DNA of 64,000 nt. Source: Brachionus manjavacas (Eukaryota > Rotifera > Eurotatoria > Ploima > Brachionidae). The notes under the pieces are model-generated. The model was not told where the DNA came from, ran no database searches, and was given only the letters and a program-made list of their open reading frames with translations. The stretch lies in assembly GCA_019054805.1 (NCBI GenBank), contig JAHQIY010000011.1, forward strand, positions 2,237,001-2,301,000, read 5' to 3'. The position numbers were made by a program, and so were the translations under genes. Below, piece after piece: positions 22,901-32,400 of the stretch (position 1 is the stretch's first letter; the number at the start of each line of letters is the position of its first letter).

Positions 22901-25900
22901 CTTTTGAGTGGGTCGTTTAACTTTACTTAATAGTAATAAAAAAAGTTTTAATTAATCAATATTTTGAAAATCAATTTAAAATTTAACAAATATTTTTCTA
23001 ACCTCCTGCATACCCGAATCCCTAAAACAAGTTTAAAAATTATAAAAAGAAACAGGGTCTAATAAAATAATATTCTAATAAAGTACAAAAAGTAGAAAAA
23101 GTATAGAAAGGAGTTTAGGGAACAGGGCCAAATAAATTTTAATTATGATAAAGTTCATAAAAGTAAAAAAATATTTTTGTAAAAGTTAAATATCATTGTC
23201 TATTCATGAAAATTCACAATACAATCCGACCTCAGCCCGTGTTTTAACATTAGCGGAAATTTTTGCACAAAAAAAGATTCCAAACTCAAAAAAATTAATC
23301 AAATTTTAAAATAAGATAAAAATTTATACTAAAAATAAATGTCTATGGGATTTTCTGATCAACTTTTTTTCATAAAAATCTAAACTTCAAATTTAAAATT
23401 TTTCACAATGTTTTTAATTTTGTCTGATATTTTTGCACACAAAAAAAATTTCAAATTCAAAAAAAAATAAATAAAATTTTAAATTAAGATAAAAATTTAT
23501 ACTAAAAATAAATGTCTATGGGATTTTCTGATCAACTTTTTTTCATAAAAATCTAAACTTCAAATTTAAAATTTTTCACAATGTTTTTAATTTTGTCTGA
23601 TATTTTTGCACACAAAAAAAATTTCAAATTCAAAAAAAAATAAATAAAATTTTAAATTAAGATAAAAATTTATACTAAAAATAAATGTCTATGTGATTTT
23701 TTGATCACCTTTTTTCATAAAAATCTAAACTTCAAATTTAAAATTGTTCACAATGTTTTTAATTTTGTCTGATATTTTTGGACACAAAAAAAATTTCAAA
23801 TTCAAAAAAAAATAAATAAAATTTTAAATTAAGATAAAAATTTATACTAAAAATAAATGTCTATGGGATTTTCTGATCAACTTTTTTTCATAAAAATCTA
23901 AACTTCAAATTTAAAATTGCTCACAATGTTTTTAATTTTGTCCGATATTTTTGCACACAAAAAATTTCAAATTTAAAGAAAATTTAAATTAAAAAAAAAA
24001 GATCAAAACTTAATTTAAAAATTTTACTTCAAAAAAACAATTGCCAACTTACTAGATCATTTACTTGAGAAATGACGTAATGAAACCTCCATTCGTTCAA
24101 ATTGTCGACTAGCTGTTTTCGAGTGATCGTGTTCGATTGACTATTAGTAGGTGATTGTATTGGACTCAGATCCGAGTACTTGACAAAGTGGTTTTGTTTC
24201 GGCTTCCAAGTCGGACTGTAACACTTGTCTATTGAGACCTGGGACCGTTGCCGTTTGGTGGTCCATCTAACACCCTCTCTGTCAACATAACTGAACTCCT
24301 TGGACAACAATTCGACAGTTTCGTCGTCCAAGAACGGCTCGTCCAGATCGTGATCTTTTATTTTGGTCGAACTGGTCCGCTTTTTGTCTGTTCTTATCAA
24401 CTGGTTATGTACACGAGCTACTTTGAGAGCTGGTTCGCTTTCCTCCATCTCATTTGATTGATTAGAGCGCTTTTCGAAGCCTACCAACGGGTTGGTGCTC
24501 ATCAAATTTTCTACACTTTGTTTTTTGAATTCTTGTTTGCGTCTTTTGCGATTGCTGGAAGCCTCGCTGGTGGTCGAGTCCGATGGTTGACTTGAGGTGC
24601 TCGGCTGCGGAGACCGCTCTCTCGATTCGGTCATTTTTCGTATTGTCTGAGACTTGCTCGACGTCGAGCTGTTCTCATATAAGGCTTCGTTTATGACACT
24701 GTATATGTTTTTGGGTATGGATTGAGTCGAAGTGTTGGAAGATGAAGGCGATGCTGATGTAGATGATGTTGTGAACAGCGACGAGGCCGGAACTGTCAAA
24801 TAATGGGTCTGGTTTGTGTCCGACGTGTTCTGGCCGTGCAGCAGTGTGGCCGAAAATTGCGACAATGTCTTGAATGGGTCTATGCTAAGCTCGAACATTG
24901 ATGGTTTGTTTTGCTGATTTGAGTTGTACGCGTGGTCTGAGTTGGAAGTGTGCAATTGGCTTAGATTGGCGTGCGAGGACGGCGAATCTCGTCTGAAGTA
25001 GAAATTTAATTAAGTTTGTTGTCAAAAAATCAAAGATTTAATTAATCAATTTTTTTTTTAGTATTAAAAATTTATTCTAATTTGATTTAAAGAAAAAAGT
25101 GGTAAGTTAAAACAAAAAATTTTTTTGACACATAATCTTTTGTTCTGTTATTATAGTAATAATAAAAAAATAAAAAATATCCAACAATTTTTCAGTAAAA
25201 AATTACCACCTTAACGATTTAAAAATATTTTTAGTGCTGTTTTTGATCAAGAATAATGTTCCCAAAAAAAATACCGCTTTCTTACATGACATGATAAGAT
25301 GTAAATAATGTGCTTAATAATGTTAAAAAAATGATCACTTAAAATTTTAAACATTTCATGCTATTAAACTAATCAATTTTTTTTAATATTAAAATTTTAT
25401 TTTAGAAAAAATAGTAGGTTCAAAAAAAAAAATTTTTTTGACACATAATCTTTTGTTCTGCTATAATAGTTATAAGGAAAAAATTTTAAAAAATCTAAAA
25501 TTTATCAGTATACATTAGATAAATTTTAGATTTTTTTTAATTTAATTTTTTTAGTAATTATCAAATATATCACTGGATTCAGTTTGGTTAATTGTTCATT
25601 CTATTGGGACTAGTCAATTAAATTAATCAATTCGAAATTTTTTTTGATAAAAAATCTATTTTTATTTTTTTTTAATTTAAGAGTCAATTCTCTGACCAAA
25701 TTATTATTAAAATTTTCTCATAAAATCAACTTTAAAGTTTGCTATGATAAAAAATATGATCTATGTGTCGCAAAATTCACTCTTTTTTTTTAACACCACT
25801 GCATTTTTTTTTTTTAAGTTTTTTATTTGCTCGAAACTATAACTCTGCATCATAGACAAGCTTTGTCATAAATTTTTTTATAAACTCGATTTAAAATTTC

Positions 25901-28900
25901 TAACCATGTAATATTTTCATAAATTTTTCAAGTTGATTTATTAAAGGTGTCCTATAACTGCTGTGAATAAATTAAATTATACCACTGTGAGATGGACATT
26001 AAAAAGGAATCTTTATTATGCGCATGATTGTTGAATTAAAGATTAAAAAAGAATTATTTTTCAGTTTTTGATTTTAAAGATTTAAATACATTTTGTTTTT
26101 AATGTTGAAATACGGTTGATTTAAGAAAAAGTTAATGGTTAACGGTTGAAAAAAATAACTTCATTATCAATTAAATACTTTCCAGAAGGGATCTGCAAAA
26201 GTTGAATCAAGGTGTAATTTAATGGAATAAATTGCTCCTGAGGCTCATATCAAGAAGGTGAATCTTTTCGAATAATAGAAGTCATAATTCTGTTTTGCAT
26301 CTTCTAAACACTGAATAAATAAAAAAAATTGTTTATCATGTCTTGCTTATTTTTTAAAGCCTTTGGGAAAAGAAATATGGAAGCAAATATCAGAATTAGG
26401 AAAAAAAATTAATTTCACGAAAATACATTAAAGCTTTTTAGTAGGAAATTTACCATTTTAATGAACCATCTGTTTTATTCACCAGATCGCGTTCCTTAAA
26501 ATTATTTACTTTTTGATTATAAATGGATGACAGATGACAAAAATGCTTAATGTCTTTTTGATCAAAAAATTCTCATATTTGATTCAATACTGGAAGGCGA
26601 GTTCCAGATGAAATTTGTAAAATGAAGTAAAATGAAAATTTAAATCCTTCATCGAAGCATCTCTCTTCAAATAATTGTTTCAATTAATTCATTTCTAAAA
26701 AATACGGTAAAATTTTTTTTAATAATAATATAAATTCAGTTATAGAATTTTTTTTTATTCTTTTTAGTTTTTTTTTTTTGTATTTTTAAACAACGAATAT
26801 CTTTTACTCAATTTTATTATGCTTTTTTATAAATTTATGGAAAAAAAAATGATAAAAAATAATGATTTGAAATCTATTTTTGATTGATTTTCAAATAAAT
26901 GATACATATATACCATATAAATTCATTAATCTTTTTATCTTAACTTTTTTACTTTTATTTGTTTCTAAAGTTCAAGCAGATTTGCAAGGACTTTTTACTA
27001 GGAAGAGATATATGGAAGCCTGATGCATAAAAATCCAGATTCTTATACAAAGACTCTAATGGAAAACAATAAAAAATAAAATTCTTAGAAAAAAGTTTGG
27101 AATAATCAGAAAAGAGCAAACTATTGATTATTTTTGAAAAAATTCACTAAATTGTTTTTTTGACAATGAAAAAAATTCGTAATTATTGATTTTTATTTTT
27201 TTTTCAATGAAAATATTCAATTATATGGCTTTAGATTCTTTTTACTAAATTTTGTTTTATTTTTTTTGGTCTAACTAAATTTTCAGCTTTTCTTGAAACC
27301 ATTATTTCTAAAGACCTTGGTAATTATTTTTCTTTTATATTATTTTTCAGACCAAATAGAATTATTATTATTGTAAGGGTCAGTATTAAATAGTTTTTGA
27401 AGTTTTTGAAAGTAAAAAAAAACAAAAACTGATCTAATTTAGATAAAAAATATAGGAAATTAAAATTAATTAAAATTTTGTTAATTGTTATCTATTATTT
27501 ATTTATTTTTTTAAAATAACTCTTACAAGTAGTACCTTTCGTTACTACTTACATTTTAATTTAATTAATTTTACTGTTATTGTTAATTTTATTTTATTTT
27601 TTATTTTTGAATTTTTAAATTTAAAATCTTTTAATCTAATGGAGTATTAGCTCCAAACAGATAAAAAATTTAATAAAATAAACTTTCCACTATTCACATC
27701 TTTAGAGTTGCGGCCATAAAGTTGGAGCAAAAACTTTTTTTAAATTTATTTTATATCAATTAATAGCAATCATTTTTAAAATAAATGTTGAACATTTTAA
27801 TCTTAAATAATCTATTTTGTTAAATGTAAACAGAAGCAAAAAATTTAGACGGATCGATCGAAACAGAACTAAATTTTAAGTTTTTTTGACTTTTATTCTG
27901 AATGATAAAAATTTCAAAAATTTCAAAATTACCAATTTATTCTTTGATTTTTAAAATATATTTGTTGCTCAATTTTTTTTGCTCTTAACTTCACCGCCGC
28001 GACTTTGACGACACTCAATAAAAAAAAATTTTCAAAAATTTTAAAAATTATTCTACTTCCATTTTAACAATAAAATTAATGTCAAAATTAATTTTAAAAT
28101 GCTTTGAGTAAAAATCATCATGTTGAAAATTTGTTCTATTTGACTAATTTCAATAGGATATAACTATTTTTCATTATTAATTTAGTAAATTAACTATGTC
28201 GATTTTTACATTTTCCAGGAATATAATAAAGTAATGAATACAAATATTTTTTTTCTAATTTAATTAACACTAGAAGCACCAATGAGTCAAAATAACTCTT
28301 TCGATTTTTGGTCTCTATGATCCAAGTCAATTTTTGTTGTTTGAGCATAATTTTTATTTTTCAGCATTAAAATAAGAATAACTTTCTAAATTAAATAAAT
28401 TCAAATAAAAAAAAATTTGTATTTGTACAAGTATATATTAATACTAGAAACACGAAAACGAGTCATTTTGACTCGTTTGTTTGATATTCTTATTTATGAG
28501 CACGATACAGGTGTTTTACTAAACATTTCCCAAGGCAGCGGGAAAAAAAAGTTTCATTGATTAGTTCGTTTCACGATTCAGTCTTTGTAGAACCAGAAGG
28601 CTATTCTTTACTCAAGAAAAAAACAAATGTTGTGCATGACTACAATTCAAAAAAAGTTGGAGTAGATCCTATTGATCAAATAGCTAAGTTTTATACGGTA
28701 AAAGCTCCAACAAGACGCTGCCCAATGCAAGTATTTTATGGCATCATTAATTTAGCTTGCATCAATAGCTGGACTCTATGGCACTCCTAAAAGCGTTCTT
28801 AAAAGGGTTTTTAGGTTGAGTCATAATGATGATAAACGTCTTTATTTAAATAAATAAAAATTGGCTCGAGTTTTCGATCCTTTGCCAAGCTTATATAAAA

Positions 28901-31900
28901 TGTTCCAAAAAAAAATATAAAATAAAATTATTATCTCATATGGTGTACCTTAGAAAATTAAAAAAAACATATATTTCATTGTTTTTAATGTTTAACTACG
29001 AAAAAAGAAAAAGGTTGAGTCAAGAAAATCAAGAGAATTTATCTCCTAAGCGTGTGTCTTGTCAAATTTGTTTATGTGGTAATTGCGACAAATTTCTGTT
29101 CAAATTGTAATAAACAGTGTGTGGATATTGTAAAAAATAAAGGCAGGGAGAGAAACTGTCAATTAATTTGGAAGAATGTCAATTAGTTTTTTTGTCAATT
29201 AAAGACATTAATAAGGATTTTGTCATAAAAAAATAATTGCTACCTTACTATTTCTTCTTATTTATTTATTTATTTATTTATTTATTGTACAAATAGCCAA
29301 TTAAGGCCAGCTGCTTGGAGATTGCACGCTCCCCTTTCAGCAAATTAAGCGCTATAAAAAATTTTTTTGATGTCTTATTTACAAAAAATAGAAAAATTAA
29401 ATGTTTCTTCTTCTATTTCTTCTTTTTTTCCTGAAACTTGAACTATTTAAACATGTGCCACATGAAACAATCTTTTCCAATTTATGTCTTTTCAACTTTA
29501 ATTTTTTTTAGCTTTTTTACTCTATTTTGATTCTTTTTTTTTTTTATCTAATTTATTAACTTTAATTTTATTTTTATTTTATTTTTTTTATTTTATTTTT
29601 AATTTATTCTGAAGGAGCTTTAGCTCGGTACAGAAAACAAATAAATAAATAAAAATAAATAAATAACAATTAATTTTTTAGTTCGGTTTAAGACAAAAAA
29701 AAAAAATAACACAATAAATAATAATTATCAAAATTAAAAATTTACATTACAAAACTTAGATCCCCTATTATATTAAAACAAAAGCAAAATTTCTTGTCTT
29801 CTTACTCTATATTACTTTATTTACTTTATTTTGATCTTTTCTTTTCTTTTTATTTTTTTTCAATTTTATTTAACTCTATTTTTGTTTTATTTTATTTTTT
29901 GGTTCTATTCTGAAGGAGCTTAAGCTCGGTACATTTAACAAATAAATAATAATTGTCTGTTTTGAGACTACATGGATAAATTCTTCGGTGAATGATTGTT
30001 TGATGGTCCATCGCGGTTTAAACATTACATGTGCAAGCTCATTAATAGGAATTGTATATCCTATATCTAATTACAGAAAGTTAATTTACAGAATTTCCAA
30101 AAGAAGCCTGGACAATAAGACTTTGCCATGTTGCGAGCATTGGCAGAATAAGAAGCTAAAACCCAACCATATTTTAAGACTTTTTATATATTTTCTTTCA
30201 TGCAAATTTGACAAAAATAAAAACTAATTGACAAAACATTTATTTAAATGACTTGAAAATTTTTTCAAAATGACTCTAGTATAACTGAAGAATTATCTAG
30301 TTTTAATTGACAAAATATCATTTTGTAAAAAATAAATAGCGAGTATATGTAAATAGTGTGATTAACAATGGATATTTTATATGGCTTAGTAAAGGACTAA
30401 AATTTAATAATTTACTATTTTTATTAAATTAATTTAGAAATTTCAAAAAATTGGAACATAATATAAATGATTTATTTTTCATTTTTCATAACGAGTCAAA
30501 ATGGCTCGTTTTGGTGCTTCTAGTGTTAAAAGATTTAATAGCTTTCAATTTAAATTTGAATTTTGAAAAAATCTAGATAATTAATTAATTTTCAATAAAT
30601 AATGTTGATGCAAAATAATGACAAATTTTCTTAAATAAAAAATAATTTATTTTTTAGTCGAAATTAAGCAATTCTCGGAAGTTAATTTTTTCCAAAAATG
30701 TTAAAATTTTCACACTTGGATTTTGAAAATAGCAAGATTAATAAAGCCGCCAAACACTTTTATAAAAAAAATATTTATTTACTTATAAAAAAAAATGAGT
30801 CGAAAAATAAAAGTTCACAAACTAAAAACAAATACTTTACAAAATGACTAAATTCATAAAAATTAAAATTAAATGGGAACTCTAGTTAAAGTAAATTTTT
30901 TGATTTTTAAATTTTGTTTAAAGATATTTTTTTATCTAAATATAAAAATATTGTTCAAAAAACATGTTCAATTTCATCACTACTGCAAATTATCAGCTAC
31001 GCTAATTTCGACTATTTTTTCGGAAAAATTCAATTTTCAAATTTTATAATTTTTTCTGTTAAACTAAAAATCCACAAAATCAATAAGGATTTGGAACAAA
31101 AAAAAAAATTCTTTGCAAAATTTCAAAAAAAAATTAAATTTTTTTTTCGAAATTTTGAAAAGATCAGGGTAAAAAGAGTTTTATTAAAAAAATGCAGTTA
31201 CCTTGCTTTTCTGATGATGTTTGGTTTAAGAGGCGAAGAGCTGGGCGACTGGGCCGGGTTAGCTGAGCTGCTGCTGCCAGAAGAGCTATGGTTTGCGGAA
31301 CAAATAGTCGAATTGACTAAAGATGAATTGGTGATGAGTCGAATAGAGTTGGGTATCATTTGAGAAATGAGCTGTTGGGAGGCGGTGTTGGCTGGAATTT
31401 TGTACTGGCTGTTGTTCAAATTGGCGCATATCTGAGCAATGGTGGTCGGCTGACCGGATGATGCAGATTTATGGCTGTTGGAGAGGACAATTTTGGGCGC
31501 AGGGCTGTTTAGCGCGTTGTTGGTGACCGGTTTTGGTTGATTTTGCGACGACGTGGGCATGTTGCTCACTATCAGGTTGTGTATGCTGGTGTTTTTAAGA
31601 GCAGATGGCGCCGGCTTGTCCATGAAGTTCTTCAGCGACTGGAGGGTCACCTTGTTCTGACTTGGGGCGCATTTTTTGGACGCGTTGGCCTCGATTTGGT
31701 TAGCTAGCACAATTGGTATGGCCAAGCGGTGATTTGGTGCTGGTTGATTCAAGATTATGCTCTTGGTGTTGACCAGGGATATCGGCGTGCTGGATCCAGA
31801 CGTTTGACTTTGACTGTTTGCTGCACTCGATTGACTTAGTTGTACGTTACCGCCCGATGAACTCTAAAACAAAAAAATTACTCAACACATAGCAGTCTCT

Positions 31901-31922
31901 TTGGGCCACTGCTGCTTACCAT
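19916..31922 (-). CDS. SAP130: SAP130-like SIN3-HDAC complex subunit (5 exons)
   Basis: Minus-strand exons: 31920-31922 (ATG only), 31202-31863, 24053-24992, 20256-20369 and 19916-20194. They join in consistent phase to 665 aa. The long N-terminal part is Ser/Asn/Gln/Pro-rich. SPLKPNIIRKARRDSP spans the exon 2-3 junction and matches the 'SPRPSILRKKP' element of SAP130. The C-terminal domain (from about residue 455) has SYVDREGVRWTTKR and WKPKQNHFVKYSDL, matching the 'YIDEEGVRY...HHFQRYSD' region, and then a helical segment (IEYENESLEVMNEVEDFL, LDETQILIHKLFEHKEKYK). Family knowledge: SAP130 is a nuclear scaffold of the SIN3A-HDAC1/2 corepressor. Its C-terminus binds the complex. At 665 aa it is shorter than human SAP130 (about 1048 aa), mostly from the low-complexity part. 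The single-codon first exon is the least certain element; a further upstream exon is possible. Confidence 0.85.
21715..21850 (-). mobile_element. Possible retroelement 3' end with (TTA)n tail
   Basis: On the minus strand a GC-richer segment (TGCGCAATTTCGGCTACC, then GTCCTCCTAAAAGGTC) ends in TTATTCTTATTATTATTATT. This layout is similar to the LINE end at 61885-62000 (GTCCTTATAGGGC... then TACTACTAC). No coding part is present, so the family is unknown. Confidence 0.35.
23261..23990. repeat. Tandem array of ~172-bp units (4 full plus partial)
   Basis: The block TTTTGCACA recurs at 23261, 23431, 23604, 23776 (here TTTTGGACA) and 23949, giving periods of 170, 173, 172 and 173 bp. Within a unit the ordered blocks AAATAAATGTCTATGGGATT, TTTTTTTCATAAAAATCTAA and TTCACAATGTTTTTAATTTT are nearly invariant. 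Units 2 and 3 are almost identical. The array lies in SAP130 intron 3 about 60-100 bp downstream of the splice donor. Confidence 0.92.
25050..25510. repeat. Diverged ~130-bp direct duplication
   Basis: TTTTTTTGACACATAATCTT followed by TTGTTCTG occurs at about 25121 and 25434, preceded in both by AATCAATTTTTTTT and an AAAAAATAGT/AAAAAAGTGGT stretch. The copies are about 320 bp apart. Confidence 0.7.
25488..25536. repeat. 19-bp perfect hairpin, 11-base loop
   Basis: AAAAAATCTAAAATTTATC (25488-25506) and its exact complement (25518-25536) flank the loop AGTATACATTA. It lies at the end of the second duplication copy, in an intron. Confidence 0.8.
26120..26710 (+). pseudogene. Mariner-type transposase remnant
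   Basis: The plus-strand frame near 26460-26560 reads LNHLFYSPDRVP, a stop, then NYLLFDYKWMTDDKN. This is close to the mariner C-terminal catalytic pattern 'HPPYSPDLAPSDYHLF'. Upstream (about 26180) FPEGICKS recalls 'LLPEGQTIN'. Several stops and shifts are present and no terminal repeats were recognised. Confidence 0.5.
27560..27690 (+). mobile_element. LINE family A 3' tail, divergent
   Basis: A T-rich tract leads to GGAGTATTAGCTCC (27641-27654), AAACAGATAAAAAATTTAAT and A/T tail. The hairpin keeps pairing through a G-T wobble next to GGAG/CTCC. Only the tail is left. Confidence 0.5.
28268..28441 (+). mobile_element. Extra piggyBac-type left end
   Basis: TTAA at 28264-28267 is followed by CACTAGAAGCACCAATGAGT. 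The first 15 bases are identical to the outermost bases of the right end at 30525 (reverse complement). This gives a second candidate left terminus 174 bp outside the inner one at 28442. It is either a relic of another copy or the true end of the element. Confidence 0.55.
28510..29150 (+). pseudogene. piggyBac transposase C-terminal fragment
   Basis: The frame from about 28517 to 28790 (TKHFPRQREKKVSLISSFHD, then VVHDYNSKKVGVDPIDQIAK, and RRCPMQVFYGIINLACINS) matches the end of the piggyBac DDE domain, where 'DYN..MGGVD..DQ' carries the last catalytic aspartate and is followed by '..R.W....F...ld....Na'. Further on, in broken frames, RVSCQICL and FCSNCNKQCVDI (about 29060-29130) look like the Cys-rich zinc-binding tail of these transposases. 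The N-terminal two thirds are absent, so it cannot encode an active enzyme. Confidence 0.75.
29233..29665 (+). mobile_element. LINE family A 3' fragment interrupted by a SINE-like insert
   Basis: AATTGCTACCTTACTATTTC...TTTCCTGAAACTTGAACTA...CATGTGCCACATG matches the 3' part of the family seen at 18700, 40320 and 41515. It ends in hairpin GGAGCTTTAGCTC (29614-29626), CGGTACAGAAAACAAATAAA and an AAATAAATA tail. It is interrupted at 29260-29412. Confidence 0.75.
29260..29412 (-). mobile_element. SINE-like insertion with 12-bp target duplication
   Basis: The insert starts with (ATTT)n on the plus strand, i.e. a (AAAT)n tail if it points to the minus strand. It carries GCCAATTAAGGCCAGCTGCT and CTCCCCTTTCAGC, blocks shared with the inserts at 61102-61402 and about 56000. 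It is bracketed by the 12-bp direct duplication CTATTTCTTCTT (29248-29259 and 29413-29424), and other LINE copies show the uninterrupted target. Confidence 0.7.
29740..29965 (+). mobile_element. LINE family A 3' tail, second in tandem
   Basis: A T-rich segment with CTTACTCTATATTACTTTAT leads to TTCTGAAGGAGCTTAAGCTC (hairpin 29915-29927), GGTACATTTAACAAATAAAT. It lies about 300 bp after the previous tail, same orientation. Confidence 0.65.
29988..30227 (+). other. Unassigned 79-codon open frame inside the piggyBac remnant
   Basis: The frame (no ATG at its start) includes IVYPISNYRKLIYRISKRS and LPCCEHWQNKKLKPNHILRL. Composition is protein-like and more complex than the surroundings, so it is probably a fragment of the transposase or another mobile-element protein. 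I do not recognise it. Confidence 0.25.
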
Positions 31923-32400
31923 GTTAGATTTTGTATTTCATTTTTCATCTATCAGGCGTTTAAAGGTAAGGAAATTTTTTGCTATTATTTTTTTATAATT
32001 TTCAAAGTTTGAGCACAAATGAAAAAAAAAGTATGTTTTTTTTCTTGTAAAAAAAAAAGAAAAAAGCAAGTATAATGAGAATGAAGTGAATTATGAATAG
32101 GCGTGAGTTGATTTCGGTGTTCGACAACACACAGACTTGCTTTTGGAATAAAATTATAATAAGTAGAAAGAGAGATGTGGTAGGATTTGGGGAGAGCGAG
32201 ACCTAGAGACTGGGACTGCGTGGTCCGATCTAGTTTTTGATCAATGATTCGATTTCAAATTTTGTTCAGCGTAAAGGAATAGAGGAATAACGAATATTTT
32301 GATAGTTTGGTTGCTGTGTGCTAGACCTGGTCTTGTGTGTGTGTGCATTATTTTAAAATTGAAATTGGAAATTTTGTCTTAGAAGCAAATTTAACTTAAC
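31923..32400 (-). promoter_or_regulatory. Presumed SAP130 5'UTR/promoter region
   Basis: Upstream of the ATG on the minus strand the sequence (32070-32350) is clearly less AT-rich than its surroundings (for example GGTCCGATCTAG, GGGGAGAGCGAGACC, TGTGTGTGTGC). That is typical of the transcription-start regions in this window; a similar patch lies upstream of SPATS2. No specific element is recognised. Confidence 0.35.

Larger units (their letters stand above)
20370..24052 (-). other. SAP130 intron 3 with 172-bp array
   Basis: This 3.7-kb intron (donor GTAAGT at 24052, acceptor TTTTAG at 20370) contains no gene. It holds a tandem array (23261-23990) directly after the donor. Around 21715-21830 there is a short GC-richer patch next to an (AAT)n run, which reads like the 3' end of a minus-strand retroelement. 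The rest is AT-rich. Confidence 0.7.
28442..30525 (+). mobile_element. piggyBac-type transposon remnant with nested retroelements
   Basis: Both ends abut TTAA (28438-28441 and 30526-30529), the piggyBac target. Terminal sequences TACTAGAAACACGAAAACGA on the left and CACTAGAAGCACCAAAACGA (reverse complement) on the right continue into matching subterminal ACGAGYCATTTTGACTCGT. That is 32 of 36 matching positions. Inside lie a transposase C-terminal fragment (28510-28790) and a cysteine-rich tail (about 29000-29140). LINE family A tails (29233-29965) have inserted into the element, one itself carrying a SINE-like insertion. An unassigned frame follows (29988-30227). Most of the transposase is deleted. 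The whole assembly sits in SAP130 intron 2. Confidence 0.75.
24993..31201 (-). other. SAP130 intron 2, transposon-filled
   Basis: This 6.2-kb intron (donor GTAACT at 31201, acceptor CTACTTCAG ending at 24993) contains a diverged duplication (25050-25190 and 25371-25510), a 19-bp hairpin, a mariner remnant, a LINE tail and a piggyBac remnant with nested insertions. No host gene is recognised inside it. Confidence 0.75.

Noticed and set aside
29260..29290. (ATTT)n run as a simple microsatellite
   Set aside because: It is better explained as the tail of the SINE-like insertion because it is bounded by the 12-bp target duplication.
30914..31363. 149-codon plus-strand frame opposite SAP130 exon 2
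   Set aside because: Half is AT-rich intron and half is antisense to the exon. No protein features.
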